From assembly GCA_937895935.1 (NCBI GenBank), contig CALBKX010000061.1, forward strand, positions 1 to 26,628: a stretch of DNA of 26,628 bases. The letters run 5' to 3'. The stretch's first letter is position 1. Each line of letters opens with the position of its first letter. The notes below the pieces were generated by a model. It was not told where the DNA came from and searched no databases. It saw nothing but the letters and a program-made list of their open reading frames with translations. Positions 8,272 through 16,484 of this stretch are shown here, piece after piece. The stretch comes from an uncultured Clostridia bacterium. GTDB lineage: Bacteria > Bacillota > Clostridia > Christensenellales > UBA1242. A program made the position numbers and the translations under genes.

Positions 8272-9591
8272 CTAATATTCAACTACATATTCAGCCATAT
8301 TAAATGGCACATCGCTAATAGTTTCTAAGTACATATAGTTATTGGAATTTATCATTTCTATCCAAGTAAGGTTTGTGTATATATTATTTTCTGTAGTTTT
8401 AAAAAACAAATTATACGCATTGTTTTGCTTAAGTGAATAAATACTTTTTGGATTTTCCAATTCGTTTATGTTGCTACTATTTATGGCAGTGAATGTGGTA
8501 AGAATAACATTTAAATTATCTGCTTCATAAATTTCACAATCGTCTTCTGTGTACCAAGAAGAATCAACTTTGGTTTTTTCTTTTAGTGTTTTAATGTCTG
8601 TGTTGGTTTTTTGTTTTAACTCTACACTAATCTCGGCATTTTCTGGCACAACAAATCCATAAGAAGCCTCTTTAAATATCACATTTGTTTTTGGCATATA
8701 TATCATACCAAGATAGTTCTGCTTTTCAATATCTTCAATTACACTTTCTGAATCTTTTAGTAAGTAATCTTTTACATAAACCTTATCAAAAGCGGTTTTG
8801 TACTTACTGTATTTTTCTTTTTCAAATGAATCATTTAGTTTATTTAAAACGTCTTCTTCACTGCTACTATCTACTATAACGTTATTATTTTTTAAGGTAC
8901 TAGCAACAGAATTTAAAACAATGGTAAATTCATCATTTTTTAATCCAAAATGGTCAACAATTTTTGTACTTTCCTCAATTGTTGTTCCAGTAAAACTTTT
9001 ATCTTGTTTTTTTGCAAGTTCAATTGAAAAATTGGTAGCTATGGTGTTATAAAGCGGAAGGTTTGGATAGTTTTCTAAATTAATTGTTTGCCCTTGACTA
9101 TCCTTTATTTCAAGATAATCTTTAACATCAACAACAAGAGTATATGCTAATTGTTTATAGTCCTCAATCATTTCAATGCTGGCTTTTTCATCATCTTTAT
9201 AAATAAACCTAGCACCATAAAAAGAATCACCATTTACCCCGTGTAAGGAGCTCATTTTGCCAGTGGATTTATTGAAAGTATCAAATGAAAAAAATGCAGT
9301 GACAGTTGACACAACAACATCAACCAATACTAAGCAAACAAGAAAAATCAAGCCAACTAATGCAATTTTCCAAAACAATGGATTTTTAAAAATTTTAGCA
9401 AGTTTCATTCCAACCACTTTGGTCGCTGCTTTTGCTTTTTCGGCGATATTGTTCATTGAGTTTTGGATTTTGCCACTTGGTTTTTCAGTGTTTTCTTGTT
9501 GCTCATCAGATTCGGACTCTATGCTTTTGCTTTCAGCTGAATCTTTTTCAGATTTGCTTTCTTGCTCAGTTGGTTTTTCTTTCTCGCTCAT
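8272..9591 (-). CDS. Single-pass membrane protein with acidic N-terminus and large ectodomain, 439 aa
   Basis: Residues 1-45 are Ser/Glu/Lys-rich and probably disordered in the cytoplasm. A basic amphipathic stretch follows (~46-70), then one membrane helix (~75-101, including LVGLIFLVCLVLVDVVVSTV). An aspartate (Asp91) sits in the middle of this helix, unusual for a simple anchor. Residues ~103-439 form an extracytoplasmic domain with mixed alpha/beta character and no Cys pairs; I do not recognise the fold. The ATG at 9591 follows a very strong AAGGAGGGG site; an in-frame start 11 codons upstream would put that site inside the gene and is rejected. The nearest upstream gene on the same strand encodes the AT-hook protein, but a terminator separates them. 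Function unknown. Confidence 0.8.
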   Translation of the reverse strand: MSEKEKPTEQESKSEKDSAESKSIESESDEQQENTEKPSGKIQNSMNNIAEKAKAATKVVGMKLAKIFKNPLFWKIALVGLIFLVCLVLVDVVVSTVTAFFSFDTFNKSTGKMSSLHGVNGDSFYGARFIYKDDEKASIEMIEDYKQLAYTLVVDVKDYLEIKDSQGQTINLENYPNLPLYNTIATNFSIELAKKQDKSFTGTTIEESTKIVDHFGLKNDEFTIVLNSVASTLKNNNVIVDSSSEEDVLNKLNDSFEKEKYSKYKTAFDKVYVKDYLLKDSESVIEDIEKQNYLGMIYMPKTNVIFKEASYGFVVPENAEISVELKQKTNTDIKTLKEKTKVDSSWYTEDDCEIYEADNLNVILTTFTAINSSNINELENPKSIYSLKQNNAYNLFFKTTENNIYTNLTWIEMINSNNYMYLETISDVPFNMAEYVVEY

Positions 9592-10039
9592 AAATAGCCC
9601 CTCCTTTTTATTATAGTTTATCACAATATTTTAATAAAATCAACATTGGAGAGATTAAATCGGTGTAGTTTGTCAAACAAAAATTTTTTTGATTATGTTC
9701 TCATATCTCAAGGTTAAAGGAAGTAAAACTTTTTTGTCAAATTCTGACATTTAAAAAATTAATTTACTATTTTTTATCATTCATATTCACCCATAGAAAA
9801 AGAAAAAATAATCACGTTGAATTTTTATTTTTGTGTCATTTATAATCTTTCTAGCTGAACTTTGTTTGTACTTTATTTATTTGCTAAGTTATTAAAAAGC
9901 AAAAACAAGGGAAAATTGTTTTGTAAAATCCATTTTCCCTTGTTTTAATTAATTTAATTTTTATATGCAATGAAAGATAATTTTAAGTCATAATTTGAAA
10001 TTTTAAATGTAAAACGAGGTTTAATTTAATTGTGTTTTA
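9592..10039 (-). other. Intergenic region between the 439-aa and 884-aa genes
   Basis: No credible gene on either strand. Going leftward on the minus strand it holds the terminator of the AT-hook gene (annotated separately), ~250 bases of AT-rich sequence with no evident structure, and a probable -10 hexamer TATAAT just before the AAGGAGGGG ribosome site of the 439-aa gene. A TTGACA at plus 9673-9678 (minus strand) lacks a partner -10 at normal spacing. The two minus-strand genes are therefore probably separate transcription units. Confidence 0.5.
9902..9946 (-). terminator. Strong terminator downstream of the AT-hook gene
   Basis: A perfect 15-bp stem: AAAACAAGGGAAAAT pairs with ATTTTCCCTTGTTTT around a 15-base loop. 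In the minus direction the stem ends in a T run (CTTGTTTTTGC), about 90 bases after the stop of the 884-aa gene. The plus direction also has TTTTAATT, so it may be bidirectional. Confidence 0.82.
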
Positions 10040-12694
10040 TTACTCATTATCTTCATCATTTTGTGAAGTTATATTTAACAATGATTGTCCTAATTGTTGT
10101 AAAAGTTTTGTACTTTGGTCACTTTCAGACTTTTTAGGCCTACCAACCTTACGCTTTGGCTTATTTAACTCTTCGGCGGTTTTTTCTTTTTTAGGTCTGC
10201 CAACCTTACGTTTAGTCTTTGCTTCCTCGTTAGAAACAATGGTTTCTTTTTTAGGACGTCCCGCTTTACGCTTTGGCTTGTTTTCCTCTTGGTCTGAAGT
10301 TACCTTTTTAGGTCTACCAACTTTGCGTTTTGGCTTTTCCTCTTCTTGTGTGTCATCTTTTACTTTTTTTGGCCTACCTACTTTGCGTTTTGGTTTATTG
10401 TCCTCAATTGGTTTTTCCTTTTTTGGACGACCAACCTTGCGTTTTGGTTGTTCCTCAGCTGGTTTCTCTTTACGTGGTCTGCCGACCTTGCGTTTTGGTT
10501 GTTCCTCAGCTGGTTTCTCTTTACGTGGTCTGCCGACCTTGCGTTTTGGTTTCTCTTCTTGATTTTCTTCAAGATTGTTATTTACCACTTCCACGCCTTC
10601 AGTATTGTAAACTTTGCCATCATCGCTATGATACAAGTTGTCTTTATCATAATATGTTCCGTCAGGATATGTAAAGTTTCCACTATTATCAAATTTGCCG
10701 TCAACAATTACAGGTTCTTGTTTTGATTCATCATTGTTGCTTTCTTGCTCAATATTTTTTTGACCTACGTTTTCAATTTGTTCTTCACTTACACTTTCAA
10801 TTTGATCATTTTCACTTTCTTTAGATTGTGCTTGTTCAATTATATTTTGTTCTGAATCTTGTTTTTCAGAAATTTCGTTTTTTTGTTGCTTATCAGTTTG
10901 TTTAACTACTTCTGATACAATTTCTTCTTTTGGCTCTGTTTTTATAGTTTCACTTTCTTCAATTTCTTCAGTTTTAGGAGATTGTTCAACTATTTCCTTT
11001 TCAACAACTTCTCCAGATTTTATAAAGTTGCCATCGCTATCAAAAACATTGCCCTCTAAGTCGTGATACAAGTTTTTATCATCATAATATGTTCCATTGT
11101 TAAACCAATAGTAGCCTCTGCTATCATAATGTCCGTCAGTTTCTGTGCTTTCAGTTTCAGTTGAAGTTTCTTGCAAGGTTTCGCTTGATGCTTCTTGTGT
11201 TTGCTTGCTTGTATCTTTGTTTTCATTTTGGTTTGATGTTTGTTTTAAATATTGGTCACCCAAAAAACTTTGAAGTTTTGTTGCAAGTTCTGCAATTGTT
11301 GCATCCTTAGATTTAATCAATTCATCCCTTGTGTCAACTTCTGATTTAAGATAAGTAATTGCTTGAGCATATTTTTCTTTTTCATTATTGGCTTCTTGTA
11401 TGCTTTCGTTTTTCTCTTTTTCAACATTTTCTGAAATTTCTTTATGGAGTTTAGTTGAAAATGTTTGATACTCGCTCAACATTGATTCTTGAACCAATAA
11501 TTTTTTATTTTGAATTTCTGTTTTACGCTTTTCAATTTCCTCATTTAAAGACTTGATTTCAACATTGTATTTATTTGTTGCATCATCTTGGTCTTTTTCA
11601 AGTTGTTCTTGTTTTTTGATTTCATCTTGTTGTTGTTTTCTAATGTAGTTAACTTCAATACGATTGGTAGATTCTTCTTGTTGTTGACGAAGTCTTTCCA
11701 AATTTTCTTTTGATGCTTGAAGTTTACGTTGATAATCTTTTGATGTGTTTTCAAAATTTTTGTTAAGTGTTGAAATTTCTGTTTCAAATTGTTTTATTTC
11801 AACTTCCAATCTGCCTTTTGCATTGAGGTAAGTTTCAGATTCCTTCATTGCTCTTTCTAAAACTAAAGAACCATCAATTCCAGATTTTGAAAAGTCGTAT
11901 TCTTCGTGAGAAACAGCATCTCTTTGTGCAGCCTCCAACTCTTCTTGTTCTTGACGGGCACGTTTTTCCAAGTACTCGCTCAAAATTGGGATACTATCTT
12001 TAATTTCTTGTTTTGTAAAAAGAATTTCAAAATCTACATATTTAGGTATAGATTCGCTGGCTTTATCTATATATCTATTAAAAACATTGAATGTTTGATA
12101 AAGTGTTGCAATGTTGTAATTTTGCATAGCTCTTAATGCAAGAGTTAACACAACGCCAATAAACAAAATCAAAATAGAAGCAACCATTGATTGAGTTAAG
12201 TAAGACAATATAGCACCTGAATCGGTACGAGTTGAATTTGCAAAGCAAAACATTGACAAAAAGAATGTAACAATGGCTGTTATTTTATATAACATACGGA
12301 AGTTTTTTATGCTTGATGAGAAACTACTTGTTTTAAGTGGTTTATCAATACAGTTGTAAGTACTCATGTACTCGCTAGGTGCTTTATCTCTGTAGAGCAT
12401 ATATTGTTGCCAATACTTACGCAAAATTTTTGGGGATTTTCTATCCTTAATTATATTGTTAAATTCAACTAGGTTTTGATCAGTTATTGTTTGATGTGTA
12501 AATAACCAGTCATTTAATTTGTCGGCTGTTTTATCTAATTTATATTCATATGATGTCCTAGCTTTTATAAAGAAAAATAGCGACATTAAAAGTAGGAAGC
12601 CAACACCAATATAAAAAATTATATCAATTGTCAATATTGAACTAATTAAATCGAGAAATGCCTTCCAAATTGTTTGAACTATACCTAAAGTCAT
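10040..12694 (-). CDS. Membrane protein with coiled coil and eight AT-hooks, 884 aa
   Basis: Domain order: membrane helix 1 (~25-43), a basic cytoplasmic loop (~44-134, with RKYWQQYMLYRDK), helices 2 and 3 (~136-154 and ~168-188), a long Glu/Gln/Lys coiled coil (~255-490), two copies of a ~40-residue module (from Asp520 and Asp665; shared core NGTYYDD/DGTYYDK then NLYH) separated by a Glu/Gln/Ser-rich linker, and a C-terminal array of eight AT-hooks. The hooks read KRKVGRPRK or KRKVGRPKK, with their core glycines at 721, 738, 755, 773, 793, 812, 832 and 851. AT-hooks insert Gly-Arg-Pro into the minor groove of AT-rich DNA, so the tail should be cytoplasmic and DNA-bound while the N-terminus is in the membrane. 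The three-helix layout with a large first cytoplasmic loop is that of ExbB/TolQ/ZorA proteins, but this is topology only. The ATG at 12694 follows AAGGAG; an upstream start 13 codons earlier would place that site inside the gene. Probable role: tethering DNA to the membrane. Confidence 0.85.
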   Translation of the reverse strand: MTLGIVQTIWKAFLDLISSILTIDIIFYIGVGFLLLMSLFFFIKARTSYEYKLDKTADKLNDWLFTHQTITDQNLVEFNNIIKDRKSPKILRKYWQQYMLYRDKAPSEYMSTYNCIDKPLKTSSFSSSIKNFRMLYKITAIVTFFLSMFCFANSTRTDSGAILSYLTQSMVASILILFIGVVLTLALRAMQNYNIATLYQTFNVFNRYIDKASESIPKYVDFEILFTKQEIKDSIPILSEYLEKRARQEQEELEAAQRDAVSHEEYDFSKSGIDGSLVLERAMKESETYLNAKGRLEVEIKQFETEISTLNKNFENTSKDYQRKLQASKENLERLRQQQEESTNRIEVNYIRKQQQDEIKKQEQLEKDQDDATNKYNVEIKSLNEEIEKRKTEIQNKKLLVQESMLSEYQTFSTKLHKEISENVEKEKNESIQEANNEKEKYAQAITYLKSEVDTRDELIKSKDATIAELATKLQSFLGDQYLKQTSNQNENKDTSKQTQEASSETLQETSTETESTETDGHYDSRGYYWFNNGTYYDDKNLYHDLEGNVFDSDGNFIKSGEVVEKEIVEQSPKTEEIEESETIKTEPKEEIVSEVVKQTDKQQKNEISEKQDSEQNIIEQAQSKESENDQIESVSEEQIENVGQKNIEQESNNDESKQEPVIVDGKFDNSGNFTYPDGTYYDKDNLYHSDDGKVYNTEGVEVVNNNLEENQEEKPKRKVGRPRKEKPAEEQPKRKVGRPRKEKPAEEQPKRKVGRPKKEKPIEDNKPKRKVGRPKKVKDDTQEEEKPKRKVGRPKKVTSDQEENKPKRKAGRPKKETIVSNEEAKTKRKVGRPKKEKTAEELNKPKRKVGRPKKSESDQSTKLLQQLGQSLLNITSQNDEDNE
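10435..10536 (-). repeat. Exact 51-bp tandem duplication inside the AT-hook array
   Basis: Bases 10435-10485 and 10486-10536 are identical. They encode two consecutive 17-residue AT-hook units (KRKVGRPRKEKPAEEQP). The other six units are diverged in DNA and spacing (17-20 residues), so these two are the most recent product of unit duplication. Confidence 0.92.
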
Positions 12695-13046
12695 AGTTTT
12701 TCTCCTTAAATAAAAAGTTTTTTGTTTAGGCAACGCTAAATTTTTTTAAAGTTTATGCCTATTTGTAAGTTTAGTATAACATATTAAATAAATTTTAACT
12801 AATATTTTTTAATTTTTTTTAATATTTTTTAAATAATTTTTTTTAATTTTTAATAATTTTTATGAAATTACTTTTTTTAGAATTTGAATTCGCGAAAGTT
12901 TTGCCTAAATGAGCACCTTTATATGTATTTAAATAAAACTTTTGTTCTACGAAACGGTGATGCCGTTGATAATTTTTTTTGCGGATTTGCGGTAGTAAAC
13001 CGATTTTGATAAAAAATTCAGCAAAATAAAAATGGATAGATTATTT
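12695..13046 (-). promoter_or_regulatory. Leader and promoter region of the AT-hook gene
   Basis: On the minus strand TGT-TATACT (hexamer at 12778-12773) is a good extended -10, implying a leader of about 70 bases. That leader contains an inverted pair TAGGCA/TGCCTA shortly before the AAGGAG ribosome site. To the right, up to the addA stop, the sequence is very AT-rich. It includes a palindrome TTCGCGAA (12889-12896) and, at ~12953-12980, a small stem AACGG/CCGTT followed after 5 bases by eight T on the plus strand. I see no gene in this stretch and no strong minus-strand terminator for addA, so some read-through from addA into this gene is possible. Confidence 0.45.
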
Positions 13047-16000
13047 TTACACACCTAAATCAATTATGTTTTCGCTTTTCAAGTTTAAAATAAGTTTTTT
13101 AATAGGTTTATTTTTAAACATTTTTCCTAGAGCCATTGAATATAATTCCAATTGCTTAAAGTAAGTTGATTTTATTTGTTCATCAGTTTTTTTAGTTAAT
13201 TTATAATCTATAAGCAAAATTTGGTCTTGTTTTATAACAACTAAATCAATTGTCCCTTGAATTAAAATTTTATCAGTTATGTCGCTTGACTTATTTACCT
13301 CGTTATAATTAACCCTCATAACAAACTTTTGTTCTTTTAACACACTATCTTGTAGTTTTATCAAACTTTTCAATATACATATATTATTATAGATTGATTC
13401 TATTTTGAATTGCTTAAAAATTTCAATCTCTTCGCTATTAAAATTGCATTCTATAAAATCTTGTAAATCTGAGCAAGAATTTATATTTTTAAATTCCACT
13501 TTTTCAAGCAGTTTATGATACAACGTTCCTTTATCATTTGCGTTTTCACTTAAATGCTCTTTTACGGAAAGAGTGTTTGGAGCATAGTTTAAACTTGAAT
13601 TTTCGTCTGCCACCAAATATGAAACTGAATTTTTTAATGCGATGTAAGATTTTTGCTTACTTAAATCGATCTTTAAAAACTTGGCTAGTAAATTGATATT
13701 TTTCTCATTTTTAGCATTTGGCATTATAATTTCTTCTTTTGTTATGTCGGATTGTTTGCATTTGGTAACTACAAGTTTTATTTTTTCATTATCAAACAAG
13801 TCGCTTGAAAACTCCTGCCCTTCATCTATTTTTCCCAATAATTCATCGGGCAATGCTCCTAAAATTAACGATAAGTAATTGTTGGCTTGGAAAATGTTTG
13901 AATCATTTGTAAATTTTTTGCACGGTTTATTTAATTCTCCACAAAGCACCAATTTATTTTTTGCTCTTGTTGTTGCAACATATAAAAGTCTGATTTTTTC
14001 ACTTATTTCAATTTCTTTATTTTTTATTTTACACGCATTGTAGAATAGTCCGCCTGAAACTGTCCTGTCATCATCGTTGTAATTTTTAATACCTATACCT
14101 AAATCTTTATTTATTTTTATTTCACTACGCACAGGTTCTTTTGTGTAGTCTTGATTTAAAAATGGCAAAATTACAATTGGATATTCCAACCCTTTTGAAG
14201 AGTGCATTGTTGTTATTTCTATGCTTTGGGAAAAAGTTTTTTCGTTTTGCACTTTTTCTTTTCTGATGCAAGATTCTCGATATACTAAATAATCACTCAA
14301 ATTAAAATTATATTTTGATTCAGCGAAACTATTTACATAATTTATAACATTATTTTTACGTTCAATAAAGTCATCATCAAATGAAATATTTAATAAATAT
14401 TCAGTTTTTCTCACAATGTGGTCCAAGCCAAAAAATATACCCTTGTACTTGACTTCATATGAAAAAATATCATAATTTTCAAAAAAATAATTGATTTTTA
14501 GCAAAATATTGTCATTTTTTTGATAATTTTTTAAGCATAAGTAAAAAGACTCTTCCTTTACACTTGTTTCTTTTATTTGTGCAAGTTCATAATCACTAAA
14601 ATGAAATAATGGAGATGATAACACCATATATAATGCATAGTCATCATTAATATTTGCCACCAATTTTAATAAATTGTATAAAACTTGATTATCATAACAT
14701 TCTTCCAAATTTTGATTTACATTGACAGTAAATGGAATACCTACTTCAGTTAAATGTTTAAGTAAATTTTCTAAGAATTTTCCACGTTTTAATAACAAAA
14801 TACAGATATCTTTGTATGTGATTTCTCTAAAAGTATCGGTTTGATTATCATATATTTTTTGTCCTACTAATTCTACTATTTTATTGCAAACAAAAAGGCT
14901 TTCACTATCAAATTTGTTTTCACAATTTTTGATGCAAGAATTATCTTTAACAGAATAAACTTTTGTTACCTCCAGTTTATCCTGAACTTTTTCTTTTGGA
15001 AGCAAAACATTTAGTGAAACACATACTTCATTTTCAACATCTTTAAATTCAGCTTTCGGCACAAATTGTCCGTTTTGTTTATAATTTATTCCACACGTAT
15101 TTTCGGTCATTATTACATTGAATATTTGATTAACAAAATGCAGTATATTTTTGTTTGTTCTAAAATTGCAATTTAGCGTTTTTGCACAAGAATTCTCATC
15201 TTGATTAAAATTTTTTTCTATATTTAAAAAAATCTCTGGGTCTGATTGTCTAAAAGCATAAATAGACTGTTTTGTGTCACCAACAAAAAATAAATTGTTG
15301 TTATTGAGTAAAAATATAATTTTTTCTTGTACTTTGTTTGCATCCTGAAATTCATCAACAAAAATATACTTATAACTATTTTTAATTTCCTCATTGATTT
15401 TGTCTATTTGTAAAAGTTTAATTGCTAAACGTTCGATATCATTAAAATCATATGTGTTTAACTCTGTTTTTACTTTAATATATTCTTTTTTAAACAAAAA
15501 CAACAATTTTATAAGATTATTTATTAAATTTTGGCATTTTTCGTAAGATTTTTCAATATCTTCTTTTTTCACATATTGCTTTTTTATTTCATCCAATTGC
15601 TTGCTTAAAATATTTCTTAAATCTAAAATTTTGTCTTTAAAATTAATTTCATCTGATTTTATTGTTCTTAAAATTGAAAATGAAATATCTTGTATATTTG
15701 AGAGCATTAATGTAAAACTTTTTGCTGATAGTATTCTATCTAAAATTATCAACATTTCATTGATATATAAAACATACTTATCGAAACTGAAATTATTACT
15801 TAATATTTTTAACTGTTCTAAATCGTTTTTCATTATATTAAACGAGTTTTTGTAATAGCCCATTACTATATTTTCTGCAATTTTTAATTCTGGGTTATAT
15901 AATTTTATGGTGTTTTCCAAAAAACTTTCTTCATCGTAAATTGATGTTAAATAATTATAAATTTCCAGTATTATGGACTCTATTGTCGCCTCATCGCGTT

Positions 16001-16484
16001 TTGGAGAAAAATTTTCTATTAAATTTTCATACGCTGTAATGTCTTCTTTTTTTATATCTTTTAAGGCTTGTTTTAGCGCTTTTGCTTGTATGTATACTTG
16101 GTCCTGACCATCTAAAATGGAAAACGAAGGATCAATGTCTAAAAGATAAAAATATTTTTTTACTAATTTCTGGCAAAAACTATCAAAAGTTGAAATATCG
16201 CTTGTTTGCACTAAATCTAATTCATCTTGAAGAAACGGATTATTTTCTAAATTATCTTTAATTTTGTTGGTCAATTTTTTTTTCATATCAAGAGCGGAAG
16301 ATTTTGTGTATGTTAAAACTAAAAGCTCATCAATGTGACAATCTTTTGCTAAAATATGATTAAATATCTTTCGTATCATAACCGTTGTTTTTCCGCTACC
16401 CGCAGATGCTGACACGATTAGATTTTTGTCAGAAATGTTTAATATTTCCTCTTGTTCGGCAATTTTAATTTGCCCTTTTTCCAT
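13047..16484 (-). CDS. addA: ATP-dependent helicase/nuclease subunit A
   Basis: A UvrD/Rep-type superfamily 1 helicase fused to a C-terminal PD-(D/E)XK nuclease, partner of AddB in processing double-strand DNA ends for RecA-dependent repair. Visible motifs: Walker A SASAGSGKTT (~25-34), Walker B VDEFQD (~375), a motif III-type GDTKQSIYAFRQ, motif V TMHSSKGLEYP (~760), motif VI LLYVATTRAK, and near residues 1075-1092 the nuclease motif GTIDLVV...LLIDYK, preceded by GTLYHKLLEK. At 1145 residues it is near full family length. The start overlaps the end of addB by 20 bases, with a GGAGATAG ribosome site inside addB, so the two are translationally coupled in the usual addB-addA order. Confidence 0.96.
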   Translation of the reverse strand: MEKGQIKIAEQEEILNISDKNLIVSASAGSGKTTVMIRKIFNHILAKDCHIDELLVLTYTKSSALDMKKKLTNKIKDNLENNPFLQDELDLVQTSDISTFDSFCQKLVKKYFYLLDIDPSFSILDGQDQVYIQAKALKQALKDIKKEDITAYENLIENFSPKRDEATIESIILEIYNYLTSIYDEESFLENTIKLYNPELKIAENIVMGYYKNSFNIMKNDLEQLKILSNNFSFDKYVLYINEMLIILDRILSAKSFTLMLSNIQDISFSILRTIKSDEINFKDKILDLRNILSKQLDEIKKQYVKKEDIEKSYEKCQNLINNLIKLLFLFKKEYIKVKTELNTYDFNDIERLAIKLLQIDKINEEIKNSYKYIFVDEFQDANKVQEKIIFLLNNNNLFFVGDTKQSIYAFRQSDPEIFLNIEKNFNQDENSCAKTLNCNFRTNKNILHFVNQIFNVIMTENTCGINYKQNGQFVPKAEFKDVENEVCVSLNVLLPKEKVQDKLEVTKVYSVKDNSCIKNCENKFDSESLFVCNKIVELVGQKIYDNQTDTFREITYKDICILLLKRGKFLENLLKHLTEVGIPFTVNVNQNLEECYDNQVLYNLLKLVANINDDYALYMVLSSPLFHFSDYELAQIKETSVKEESFYLCLKNYQKNDNILLKINYFFENYDIFSYEVKYKGIFFGLDHIVRKTEYLLNISFDDDFIERKNNVINYVNSFAESKYNFNLSDYLVYRESCIRKEKVQNEKTFSQSIEITTMHSSKGLEYPIVILPFLNQDYTKEPVRSEIKINKDLGIGIKNYNDDDRTVSGGLFYNACKIKNKEIEISEKIRLLYVATTRAKNKLVLCGELNKPCKKFTNDSNIFQANNYLSLILGALPDELLGKIDEGQEFSSDLFDNEKIKLVVTKCKQSDITKEEIIMPNAKNEKNINLLAKFLKIDLSKQKSYIALKNSVSYLVADENSSLNYAPNTLSVKEHLSENANDKGTLYHKLLEKVEFKNINSCSDLQDFIECNFNSEEIEIFKQFKIESIYNNICILKSLIKLQDSVLKEQKFVMRVNYNEVNKSSDITDKILIQGTIDLVVIKQDQILLIDYKLTKKTDEQIKSTYFKQLELYSMALGKMFKNKPIKKLILNLKSENIIDLGV

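Noticed and set aside
10130..10550. Regularly spaced short repeats resembling a CRISPR array.
   Set aside because: The spacing follows codons of the AT-hook units, there are no unique spacers, and the repeats are coding and degenerate.
10032..10726. Several plus-strand open frames with repeated Cys/Leu/Phe-rich units opposite the AT-hook array.
   Set aside because: They are antisense shadows of the repeat-coding DNA of the 884-aa gene; no ribosome sites, implausible composition.
5057..12694. Idea that this stretch is a complete conjugative element.
   Set aside because: No ATPase, coupling protein, relaxase, integrase or attachment repeats are present in the window.
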